Shown one piece after another: positions 17,711-24,920 of a DNA stretch of 34,714 nucleotides. Numbering within the stretch: position 1 is the stretch's first letter; the number at the start of each line of letters is the position of its first letter. This DNA comes from Clostridiales bacterium (lineage in GTDB: Bacteria; Bacillota; Sulfobacillia; CADDZV01): assembly GCA_902812875.1 (NCBI GenBank), contig CADDZV010000012.1:1-34714 (forward strand), read 5' to 3'. A model generated the notes under the pieces. It was not told where the DNA came from. It was given only the letters and a program-made list of their open reading frames with translations, and did no database searches. A program made the translations under genes and the position numbers.

Positions 17711-18523
17711 TTACCCTCTCCACGTCACGGTCACGGTATCCATCTTGGTGCCGTCCTTCGGACTGACCCAGTAGACCCTCACCCCGGTGACGTACTCCCG
17801 GGCCGGTACTTCGATCTTGAAATAGCCCCAATCCGGACCGGCCGTCGCCGCCATCGTGTTGCCGGTACCGACGACGGTGGCGTTCGGCCCCAGGATGTCG
17901 TACCCGAGCGTGGCTTCAAACACGCGGGCGATGCCCTCGACGAGCAAGGTGCCCGGTGTCGCTTGGGACCCCGAAACGCCGATGAGGATGTTGGTAGAAG
18001 CGGGATTCTGGTAAACCACTTTCATGCCGTTCTGACCGGTAACCAAACGGAAACTGTTTGGCACGCCCACGGTCTTGGGTATGTATTCGCGGTCCGGCGA
18101 CACAAACACGACCGGCTTTGCCGTGGCCGGCAACCGGACGAGGGCAAACGGGTAAGCGGGTTGGTTGGTGGCAACGGTACTAGCGGTATAGCGAATGGTG
18201 GCCACGACCTGGTCCCCGCTGGCGTCGACCTTTGCGAACTGGACGGCGGCGTCGCTTTTGTCCTGCGGGCCCCAGGCCGCCAGGATGTAGCTATATTTGC
18301 CGAATGTCGCCGCTGTGGCCACGTCGATGTGCGAATAGGTGTCAAACCAGGCCCGTGCGTCGGGAGGCAGGCTCTGCGGGTCCGTAATGGTTTGCGGTCC
18401 CCTTGCACACGCCGACGCGGCTACGGCGGTGATGATCACCGCCACCGCCAGCTCCCATACATACCATGGGCCTGTTCTACCTTTCAGACGCGATGCACGG
18501 TACGTGGATGGCGGTCTCATCAT
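17711..18523 (-). CDS. Lipoprotein with C-terminal Gmad2 domain
   Basis: A predicted lipoprotein of 270 residues. A signal segment with lipobox (AVAASAC) ends near residue 39. Residues about 50-160 form an unnamed domain, perhaps PrcB-like, with KYSYILAAWGPQDKSDAAVQ. The last about 90 residues match the Gmad2 immunoglobulin-like domain linked with spore germination: VEGIARVFEATLGYDIL, then WGYFKIEV, then VYWVSPKDGTKMDTVTVTW. It is presumably anchored on the outside of the membrane, working with cell-wall components. Its stop lies 6 bases from the TTG start of the downstream serine hydrolase, which supports a joint cell-envelope role. AAAGGGG precedes the tandem ATG codons. Confidence 0.75.
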   Translation of the reverse strand: MMRPPSTYRASRLKGRTGPWYVWELAVAVIITAVAASACARGPQTITDPQSLPPDARAWFDTYSHIDVATAATFGKYSYILAAWGPQDKSDAAVQFAKVDASGDQVVATIRYTASTVATNQPAYPFALVRLPATAKPVVFVSPDREYIPKTVGVPNSFRLVTGQNGMKVVYQNPASTNILIGVSGSQATPGTLLVEGIARVFEATLGYDILGPNATVVGTGNTMAATAGPDWGYFKIEVPAREYVTGVRVYWVSPKDGTKMDTVTVTWRG

Positions 18524-18677
18524 AAAACGAGCCCCTTTCTGGCAGGTGAGGTAGGTTGGTCCTCGCGTGATATAGACTGTTTTCTTGAGCCTGGTGGCGC
18601 GGTACTATCATGTTGGCGGTCCCGGAGCACCATTCCGTTCTCGGGGACTGACCTTTGCCCATAGGAGGCTGTTCTCG

Positions 18678-18881
18678 GTGAGTCTGAACGTGGGCAGCGT
18701 TGATCGTGTTCTGCGTCTGGTCATTGGTGTCCTTTTTATTTTGGCCAAAATCGCCAACTGGGTTGGCGGGGGCTGGGGGTGGGCACTAGCTATCATAGGC
18801 GTAGTGCTGATCATTACCGCGCTCGTGGGTTACTGCCCGCTGTATGGTGTGTGCGGTATTTCCACCAGCGGTCGCAAATAG
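18678..18881 (+). CDS. DUF2892-family small membrane protein
   Basis: A 67-residue inner-membrane protein with two hydrophobic helices. It has the usual DUF2892 features: an N-terminal NVGSVDRVLRLVIG and a C-terminal GYCPLYGVCGIST with paired cysteines. Relatives occur alone or fused to rhodanese domains (YgaP type) and are associated with sulfur chemistry, though the role is unproven. The GTG start has AGGAGG at 18663-18668. The 3' end overlaps the tail of the convergent broken transporter gene by about 50 bases. Confidence 0.82.
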   Translation: MSLNVGSVDRVLRLVIGVLFILAKIANWVGGGWGWALAIIGVVLIITALVGYCPLYGVCGISTSGRK

Positions 18882-19706
18882 CATAAACTCGACGTTGTTA
18901 CACGTAAGTGGCCGTGCCGGTGGTGGATATCCGGTGCGTGCGCGTGAGCGTGCGTGATGGGCTCGTGCCGGTGCGGGTGAGAGTGGGCGTGGTCCGGTGG
19001 CATGCCCGGGTGCACGTGCAGGTGGTGCCCGTCGTCGTGACGGTGCCGGTGGTCGTGCTCCAGGGCTTCGTGCAAATGCACGTGAGCATGGTCTTCGCCC
19101 AGTAGCAGTACGGCTCCGATGATCATCAGCGGTACCGCGGCCACAGATGTTTCGCGTGAGGTTATCATCCACGCCCCACAAGGTGCAAGCTGCCAGTACG
19201 CCCAGTGTTCCCAGGGAAACGCCCCAGCTCCCGTTCGCATCCCAGCTCAGGAGGATGCTCGCGGTGGTCACGGCGGTGACGGCCCACCAGACCCGCGGCC
19301 CCATGGCTTCTCTGAATACCAGGGCGGCAAGCAGAGCGGTGGCCACACCTTCAAAGTTGAGGAGGAGCGACGCAGTGGCCGCGGGAGTGCGCTGCAGGCT
19401 GAACATCAGCACGATGGGCGCTACCACGCCTCCGGCCAGGATGGCTCCCATGAGCCATGGCAGGTCAGCTCTTCGCAGCGGGGCCTCCGCCTGCGCCTGT
19501 CCGGTCAGCCTTTGGGCTCCTTTGAAGAGCACAACGCCCAGGCCGGCCCCCAGGTAAAGCAGGGCGGCCATGGGGATGGGGTCGACCTGGCCGAGCAGTA
19601 TCTTCGCCAGTGGAGCGCTGGCGCCGAACAGGGCGGCTCCGGCCAGGGCCTGTATCATGGCATAGGTGTTGGTGCGCTTCATGCTTGTGAAATTCAACTG
19701 CGACAC
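18830..19706 (-). pseudogene. EamA/DMT-family transporter with internal deletion and frameshift; His-rich tail retained
   Basis: The N-terminal frame (from GTG 19706, AGGAG upstream) encodes about five helices of an EamA transporter up to WGVDDNLTRNI. The frame then shifts near 19139-19152. The other frame resumes at once with SVAAVPLMIIGAVLLLGED, the normal last helix, and continues into a histidine-rich tail (HEALEHDHRHRHDDGHH, HSHPHRHEPITHAHAHA) typical of a metal-linked EamA subfamily. The helices between, roughly 100 residues, are missing. Read literally the gene cannot make a complete transporter. Either a deletion made a pseudogene or the assembly is wrong here. The start overlaps nrdG by 13 bases, so it was expressed in that operon. 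Confidence 0.8.
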
Positions 19707-20530
19707 GACGCACTCCTACTGAGCGCTTTCTTGTAGAGCGGTGATGGCTCGATCAGCTGGCTCGTCTCCTCCGGGGGAAGGGTAGAAAAGTCATGGCCCC
19801 GCACCGTCACCTGGGCGAAATACGGGCGTGCGGCCGCGCGAAAGGCCTGTAATTCCTCCCTGGTGAAGGATGGATGTGTGCGAAATACCGGGTCCAGAAC
19901 ACGCGGGCCTGCTCTGAATGACTGTATGAAGTACCTGCGTTCCCGGGTGGAGTCCGGGTGGCGGGCCGCATCCAGGCTCGCCACCCACTCGCCTATGTCC
20001 CTAATGTCTTCAGGCTCATGCAGTCCGGGCACCACCGTGGTACGGAGCTCATGCGGGTGACCGGCCAGCAGCGTGATCGTGCTTGCGACTGCCTGCGTAT
20101 CGACTTTTACCCCGGCGGCAACCTCGTATTTCCCGGGTGCGTGTTTGACGTCCACGGCCACGTAGTCCAGCCACGGTAGCAGATCGGCCACCACCTCGGG
20201 ATGTGACCCGTTCGTATCAAGCTTTACGAGGTACCCGAGACCCTTTGCCGCCCGCACCAGGGAGGCGAGCAGATCCGGCTGCAGGGTAGGTTCACCACCT
20301 GTGATGGTCACTGCATCGACGAGGCCACGGCGCCGCTCGAGTGCGCTCAGAACATTGTCCAGTGCCAGTGCCGCCCCACGCGGTTCGGTCACGAGTGAAC
20401 CGTTGTGGCAAAATGGGCAACGGTAGTTGCAACCGCCCACAAAGATGGTGGTGCAAAGTTTATCGGGATAATCTATGGCCGAGGTGAGCTGTATCCCCGC
20501 GACCGTCGCCGTGCTCAGCCAAGCCGACAT
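19694..20530 (-). CDS. nrdG: Anaerobic ribonucleoside-triphosphate reductase activating protein
   Basis: A radical SAM enzyme of 278 residues that installs the glycyl radical on NrdD under anaerobic conditions. The iron-sulfur motif is CNYRCPFC in VGGCNYRCPFCHNGSLV, near residues 34-41, followed by the SAM-binding ITGGEPTLQPDL. The sequence is longer than the E. coli protein and belongs to the long activase type common in anaerobes. It begins 4 bases after the nrdD stop with GTGAGGAG as ribosome binding site, so the pair is translationally coupled. Its stop overlaps the start of the broken EamA gene. Confidence 0.92.
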   Translation of the reverse strand: MSAWLSTATVAGIQLTSAIDYPDKLCTTIFVGGCNYRCPFCHNGSLVTEPRGAALALDNVLSALERRRGLVDAVTITGGEPTLQPDLLASLVRAAKGLGYLVKLDTNGSHPEVVADLLPWLDYVAVDVKHAPGKYEVAAGVKVDTQAVASTITLLAGHPHELRTTVVPGLHEPEDIRDIGEWVASLDAARHPDSTRERRYFIQSFRAGPRVLDPVFRTHPSFTREELQAFRAAARPYFAQVTVRGHDFSTLPPEETSQLIEPSPLYKKALSRSASCRS

Positions 20531-20534
20531 CTCC

Positions 20535-22628
20535 TCACCGCCTCGTGCCCAGGAGGAACTCCCGCCGCTCCTTGAACTCTTCCTGCTTGCCGGCGTTCCA
20601 GTTTTGCACCGGCCGGAAGTAACCGACCACCCGGCTCCAGACTTCCGTGGGCTTTCCGCAGATTGGGCAGGAGAAATGCTCACCGACCAAATAACCGTGT
20701 GTCTCGCAGACAGAGAACGTCGGCGTGACGGTGAAGTACGGAATACGGTAGCGGCCAGTCACCTTTTTGATCAGGTCCTTTACCGTTTCCGGGTCTTCCA
20801 GGCGCTCTCCCAGGAAGGCGTGGAACACGGTACCGCCGGTGTACTCGCACTGCAACGGCTCCTGCAGCTCCAGGGCCTCAAATACGTCCTCCGTGTATCC
20901 CACCGGTAACTGCGTGGAATTGGTGTAATAAGGCTCGTCCTTGCCGGCGGTAATGATGTCCGGGTATGTTTTGGTATCCAACCGGGCCAGGCGATAGGTG
21001 GCCCCTTCGGCCGGAGAAGCCTCCAGGTTCCAGTTGTCGCCGGTCTCCTGCTGGTATTCCAGTAGCCGCTCTTTCATGAACCGCATGACGGACAGGGCAA
21101 AGTCCTGCCCTTCCGGATCGGCTATGGTCACGCCCAGGAAGTTCAGCAAGGCCTCGTTCATTCCCACCAGGCCGATGGTCGAGAAGTGGTTTTTCCAGTA
21201 GGTGCCGAACAGTTTCTTGATCTCGCGGAGGTAAAAGCGAGAGTACGGATAAAGCCCGGCGTCTGTCAGGCGCTCCAGGACCGCCCGCTTGGTGACGAGG
21301 CTTTCTTTGGCCACGTCCATCATGCGCTCCACCCGGTCCAGGAACTCGTCTTTCGATTTGGACAGGTAGCCAATCCGGGCCATGTTGATGGTCACCACGC
21401 CGATGCTGCCGGTGAGAGGGTTGGCACTGAACAGGCCGCCGCGCTTCTCCAGTTTGGAAATGTCCAGGCGCAGGCGACAGCACATCGAACGGATGTCGGC
21501 CGGATCCATGTCGCTGCTGACGAAGTTGGCAAAATAGGGTATGCCGTACCTGGCGGTCATCGCCATGATCCGGTCGACCACAGGGCTTGTCCAGTTGAAT
21601 TCCGGCGTGATGTTGTAGGTCGGAATGGGGAACGAAAAGGCGCGGCCGGAAGAATCGCCCTCCATCATCACCTCCGCGAAGGCCAGGTTGATCATGTCCA
21701 TTTCTTCCTGGTAATCACGGTACTGATCGTCGCCGTATTCGCCGGCTACCAGGACGGTTTCATCGGCAATGGGGGACTGTGCGGCCGTCACATCCAGCGT
21801 GATATTGGTAAACGGGGTCTGGAATCCCACCCTGGTGGGCACGTTCAGGTTGAAAACGAATTCCTGGATGGCTTGCTTGACCTCCTGGTAGGTGAGGCGG
21901 TCGTACCGGACGAAGGGCGCCAGGTAAGTATCAAACGATGCCACTGCCTGCGCTCCGGCCGCTTCCCCCTGCAGGGTATAGAACAGGTTGGCCAGCTGCC
22001 CGAGGGCAGTCCGCAGGTGGCGCGGGGGTCGCGCGCTGGTCTTGCCCGGTGCCCCCTGAAACCCGTCTCGCAGGAAGGCACCCAGATCCCAGCCCACGCA
22101 GTAGGGGGCGAGGATACCGAGGTCGTGAATGTGGATGTCGCCGCTTTCATGGGCCTGGCGCACTCGCGGGCTGTAGATCTTGTGGAGCCAGTAGCGGGAC
22201 GTCAGTTCGCTGATGATGTGATTGTTGAGGCCCTGCAGGCTGAAAGTCATATTGGAGTTTTCCCGCACCCGCCAGTCCGTGGCGCCGATGTAGCCGTCGA
22301 ACAGGTCGAGCGTGTCGTGCACAAGGGCGCGCACGTTGCGAAGCTCGGCATGCTTCTGGCGGTAAAGGATGTAGGCTTTGGCCACGTCGGCCAGGCCGCT
22401 TTCGATGAGGACCCGTTCCACAACGTCCTGCACGAACTCCACCGACAGCCCTTCGGCGGGCAGTTGGTTTCTCAGATACTGCTCGACGCGTGCGGTCAAC
22501 TCCTCTGCCAGCTGGCGATCGGGGCTACCGACAGCACGCGTCGCCTTCCAGATGGCGTCAGCGATCTTGCTGCGATCGTACGGGACCACGCGCCCGTCGC
22601 GTTTGCGAATCTCTGCCAGTTCCTCCAT
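20535..22628 (-). CDS. nrdD: Anaerobic ribonucleoside-triphosphate reductase, class III
   Basis: The oxygen-sensitive glycyl-radical enzyme (697 residues) that makes deoxyribonucleotides without oxygen. Residues about 1-90 are an ATP-cone regulatory domain (EIRKRDGRVVPYDRSKIADAIWKA). The catalytic barrel follows (NSNMTFSLQGLNNHI, DIHIHDLG, FPIPTYNITPEF). Near the C-terminus lie the zinc-site cysteines CETHGY and CPICG, then the radical glycine in RVVGYFRPVQNWNAGK. The ATG at 22628 has GGAAGGAG 8 bases upstream. It is the first gene of an operon with nrdG, and its promoter contains an NrdR-like box. The presence of this enzyme fits an anaerobic lifestyle. Confidence 0.95.
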   Translation of the reverse strand: MEELAEIRKRDGRVVPYDRSKIADAIWKATRAVGSPDRQLAEELTARVEQYLRNQLPAEGLSVEFVQDVVERVLIESGLADVAKAYILYRQKHAELRNVRALVHDTLDLFDGYIGATDWRVRENSNMTFSLQGLNNHIISELTSRYWLHKIYSPRVRQAHESGDIHIHDLGILAPYCVGWDLGAFLRDGFQGAPGKTSARPPRHLRTALGQLANLFYTLQGEAAGAQAVASFDTYLAPFVRYDRLTYQEVKQAIQEFVFNLNVPTRVGFQTPFTNITLDVTAAQSPIADETVLVAGEYGDDQYRDYQEEMDMINLAFAEVMMEGDSSGRAFSFPIPTYNITPEFNWTSPVVDRIMAMTARYGIPYFANFVSSDMDPADIRSMCCRLRLDISKLEKRGGLFSANPLTGSIGVVTINMARIGYLSKSKDEFLDRVERMMDVAKESLVTKRAVLERLTDAGLYPYSRFYLREIKKLFGTYWKNHFSTIGLVGMNEALLNFLGVTIADPEGQDFALSVMRFMKERLLEYQQETGDNWNLEASPAEGATYRLARLDTKTYPDIITAGKDEPYYTNSTQLPVGYTEDVFEALELQEPLQCEYTGGTVFHAFLGERLEDPETVKDLIKKVTGRYRIPYFTVTPTFSVCETHGYLVGEHFSCPICGKPTEVWSRVVGYFRPVQNWNAGKQEEFKERREFLLGTRR

Positions 22629-22682
22629 GCTGGTCGCTCCTTCCCCGTTGGACTCTGTTGTCCCCTCGATACTCACGCATCC

Positions 22683-22733
22683 CCTACCGCTAGTAGGTAA
22701 ATCAATTCTAAGACGCAATATCTTGTATGGCAA
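22683..22733 (-). promoter_or_regulatory. nrdD promoter with NrdR-like box in the spacer
   Basis: On the minus strand TTGCCA (22733-22728) and TAGAAT (22710-22705) are 17 bases apart. The spacer is filled by an NrdR-box-like dyad; the plus strand reads ACGCAATATCTTGTA (22713-22727), close to the recalled consensus with core CWATAT. A second weak dyad, CCTAC-N5-GTAGG (22683-22697), is centred 30 bases away, near the spacing expected of paired NrdR boxes. Repression by NrdR is the natural reading. Confidence 0.55.
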
Positions 22734-22879
22734 GGCGTGCGGGCAAGCTGGAAAGTACCGGTGGCCGCCGGCATGCAACGATGGATGGCGAACGTACCCG
22801 CTGTTATGCTCGGATAGACCGTCAGCCTGAGAGGGGCGCGTCCGATCCGCTACTGCGGTCCCAGGGAGGAGTTCTTCAC

Positions 22880-23152
22880 GTGCCTTCATCGCAGGGCGCG
22901 CTGTGGTCGCGCCTGAAACCCGCCATTCAGACCGTGGGGGCCGGCAATGTGGTCAGAGTGGCCTTCTATGCCCGGTTGAAGAGGATGCTTGACGCGCGGT
23001 GCCCGGCGCCAGGGAAGGCCGGCGAAGGGCGGTTCCGAGGGGTGCTGGTGCCGGGCGTAGTCACCTGGTCGGTGCGGGGGTTGGCTGGTCTTGTGGAAGC
23101 GATGGCGGCGGATTTCACGGGGTTGGACTGGCTGATCGATTGCCGGTGTTGA
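22880..23152 (+). CDS. Small hypothetical protein
   Basis: A 90-residue protein I do not recognise. It starts with GTG 22880 behind a strong AGGGAGGAG binding site at 22863-22871, 8 bases away, which is the main reason to believe it. The sequence is basic at the N-terminus (WSRLKPAIQTVGAGNVVRVAFYARLKRML), with a hydrophobic middle (GVLVPGVVTWSVRGLAGLVEAM) and a cysteine pair at the end (CRC). It converges with the second peroxiredoxin and overlaps its 3' end by 38 bases. Confidence 0.5.
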   Translation: MPSSQGALWSRLKPAIQTVGAGNVVRVAFYARLKRMLDARCPAPGKAGEGRFRGVLVPGVVTWSVRGLAGLVEAMAADFTGLDWLIDCRC

Positions 23153-23756
23153 AGAATCCCACGTCCGCCCAAGGAGGCGGCAGCGCGGCCTGTCCCGGGT
23201 ACCACCCGGCCTGCGTGTGTCGCCCCGTGGCGGCCACGAACTGGAACGCCTGCAAAGCCCGCAGCAGTTCCCCGGTACTGCGTCCCACGCTGCCGTTGTA
23301 GATAAAATACCCGCGGAGTATCCCATCGGGATCGATAAAAAACGTCCCCCGGAAATCGGTCCCGTCCTGCGGGTTGAAAACGCCATACGTGCGGCTGACC
23401 GTGTGCGTGCGGTCCGCCAGTACCGGGAATGGCACCCCGCGGACGTTTGGCGAGTACTGGCCTTCGATCTTGTGCGCGTAGACGCTGTCCGGGGATATCG
23501 CCAGCACCTCAGTCTTCAGCCTTTGCAGTGTTTTATAGACGGACGCGACCGCGCCGAGCTCGGTCGGTCAGACAAACGTGAAATCGGCACTGAAAAACCA
23601 AAGCACCACAAAGCGGCCCCGGAGGTCGTCGAGGCAAATGTTCACCTCCTTCCCATTGTGCACCCCTGGCAGGCAGAAGCGCGGGGCCGGTTTATCGATC
23701 GCCAGCGTTCCCCGGGGGACCGTTACGCCCCCCGGCTCGGGTGCCACGCTGCTCAC
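23115..23756 (-). CDS. Selenocysteine peroxiredoxin (copy 2), in-frame TGA at the peroxidatic position
   Basis: An AhpC/Prx1-type peroxiredoxin of 213 residues if TGA 23570-23568 is read as selenocysteine (U63). The frame continues unbroken on both sides, giving FTFVUPTEL in place of the universal FTFVCPTEL. Thr60 of the active-site motif is kept, while its usual proline is Ser. The C-terminal resolving cysteine (VCPxxW region) is replaced: TQAGWYPG has Thr181. Two cysteines, C28 and C41, lie near the N-terminus and are shared with copy 1. A hairpin with GGUC loop follows the TGA. The GTG start at 23756 or 23747 follows GAGGTGA. The gene is 18 bases after copy 1 in the same operon. It should reduce peroxides with a thiol or glutaredoxin partner. 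The C-terminus is longer than copy 1. Confidence 0.85.
23542..23555 (-). promoter_or_regulatory. Candidate bacterial SECIS hairpin of peroxiredoxin copy 2
   Basis: On the minus strand GGCGC (23555-23551), loop GGTC (23550-23547) and GCGTC (23546-23542) form a 5-bp stem with one G-U pair. The loop begins 17 bases after the TGA. A G in the first loop positions and this distance agree with bacterial SECIS elements; the loop resembles GGUC in E. coli fdhF. Confidence 0.65.
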
Positions 23757-23774
23757 CTCGCATCCTTGATGGCC

Positions 23775-24335
23775 CTAGAACTTGCCAATGTCTTCCCACT
23801 GGGGCAAAAGCCCTTGCCAGCCAGGCTCCCAGTTGGCCTGTGCCCGCCGGCCGGTTTCAGCCACGTACTGGTACGCTTGCAGGGCACGCAAAATCTCGTC
23901 GGCGCTGCGGCCGACCGTGTCGTTGTAAACCATATACCCGCGCAGGATACCCTGGGGATCGATGATGAAAAGGCCGCGGTAGGCTCTGCCCTCCTCGGGG
24001 TTGTATACACCATAGGCACGGCTGATTTCGTGGTTGCGGTCTGACAGCACCGGGTACTGCACATAGCGGGCGTTGGGCGAGTGCAACCCTTCCATCTTGT
24101 GTGCGTAGATGCTGTCGGTGCTTATCGCCAGCACCTCGGTGTTCAGCTGTTGCAGGGTGGGATAGATGGATGCGACCGCACCCAGCTCGGTGGCTCAGAC
24201 AAATGTAAAGTCATTTCCGTAGAAAAGGATAAGCACCCACTTGCCCCGCAAATCTTCGAGGCAGACCGTGGTTTGTTTTCCCAGGTGCACTGCCTGTGTA
24301 CAGAAGCGCGGTGCCGGGGCGTCGATGACCGGCAT
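23775..24335 (-). CDS. Selenocysteine peroxiredoxin (copy 1), in-frame TGA at the peroxidatic position
   Basis: A 186-residue peroxiredoxin when TGA 24197-24195 is read as selenocysteine (U47): FTFVUATEL replaces FTFVCPTEL. The N-terminal part, MPVIDAPAPRFC then TVCLEDLRGKWVLI, is the normal peroxiredoxin fold start, with C12 and C25 where Thr and Ser are usual. The resolving cysteine is lost: RRAQANWEPG has Ala165. The active-site proline before FTFV is Gly. After the TGA the frame runs ATELGAVASIYPTL and on through FPVLSDR-type and DPQGILRGY segments to the end. The ATG lies 1 base after the LysM gene stop with GGAGGGGGATG as binding site. A 6-bp GGUC-loop hairpin follows the TGA. It is a tandem paralogue of copy 2. 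Confidence 0.87.
24168..24183 (-). promoter_or_regulatory. Candidate bacterial SECIS hairpin of peroxiredoxin copy 1
   Basis: Minus strand: GGGTGC (24183-24178), loop GGTC (24177-24174), GCATCC (24173-24168), a full 6-bp stem with one G-U pair. The loop starts 17 bases after the TGA, exactly as in copy 2, although the stem sequences differ. Confidence 0.7.
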
Positions 24336-24336
24336 G

Positions 24337-24825
24337 TCACATCCCCCTCCTCATGTCAGGGCTAGGTATGCTGCGCAGGCGGAACGGCGGCAGGCACACC
24401 ATGGTCCCGGCGGGGATCTCGTCCGGGTTGGTGATGTGTTGGTTCACAGCGATCACTGCCTGGGGCACAAGCCCGTAACGGCGGGCGATGGTAAAAAGCG
24501 TGTCGCCAGGCCGCGGGCTTATGAAGCGGCCGTGGGTGCACATGATGGTTTTTTGATCGCAGTCGAGGTAGCACCGGACGCACAAGGCCTGTTGCAGGCT
24601 TGACGGGGCAGCGGTGCCAGGCAGCATATGCATGTGTGAGCGGAACGATGCCACGGCTTGGGCGGTGCGCCGGTCGTAGATACCGTTTACGGGGCCGGTG
24701 TAAAACCCTCGCATGGTCAATGCCATCTGCAAGGCCCGGACATCCGGACCCTGCAACGGCGGTGTGGAAAGCCACAGGATACGGAATATCCGATAGCAGC
24801 GGCGCCGCTTGCCGCCAGGGTGCAT
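24337..24825 (-). CDS. Peptidoglycan-binding and LysM domain protein
   Basis: A 162-residue protein. Residues about 16-85 form a PG_binding_1 repeat (LQGPDVRALQMALTMRGFYTGPVNGIYDRRTAQAVASFR). Residues about 106-150 form a LysM domain (PRPGDTLFTIARRYGLVPQAVIAVNQHI). Both bind cell-wall glycans. Between them is a cysteine cluster (CVRCYLDC, then C). No clear signal peptide is seen; the N-terminus MHPGGKRRRCYRIFRILWL is basic then hydrophobic and may serve as one in part. The ATG follows GGGAGGAGGGATC. It is the first gene of the operon with the two selenocysteine peroxiredoxins, an unexpected pairing. Confidence 0.82.
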   Translation of the reverse strand: MHPGGKRRRCYRIFRILWLSTPPLQGPDVRALQMALTMRGFYTGPVNGIYDRRTAQAVASFRSHMHMLPGTAAPSSLQQALCVRCYLDCDQKTIMCTHGRFISPRPGDTLFTIARRYGLVPQAVIAVNQHITNPDEIPAGTMVCLPPFRLRSIPSPDMRRGM

Positions 24826-24920
24826 AGCCGATCCCTCCTCCCGGGTGGCGCATTCTACCCTGGCATACTATGAACGGGCGGGGGCCACGGGTGACAGGCA
24901 GCGCGGGCTAGGCCGGACGT

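Noticed and set aside
18901-19105. Histidine-codon-rich tract read as a tandem DNA repeat
   Set aside because: The repetitiveness comes from His, Asp and Glu codons of the EamA tail on the minus strand and not from a true DNA repeat unit.
23568-24197. Both peroxiredoxins as pseudogenes with nonsense mutations
   Set aside because: The TGA falls at the same catalytic codon in two diverged copies, with hairpins at equal distance and intact coding on both sides. Selenocysteine explains this better.
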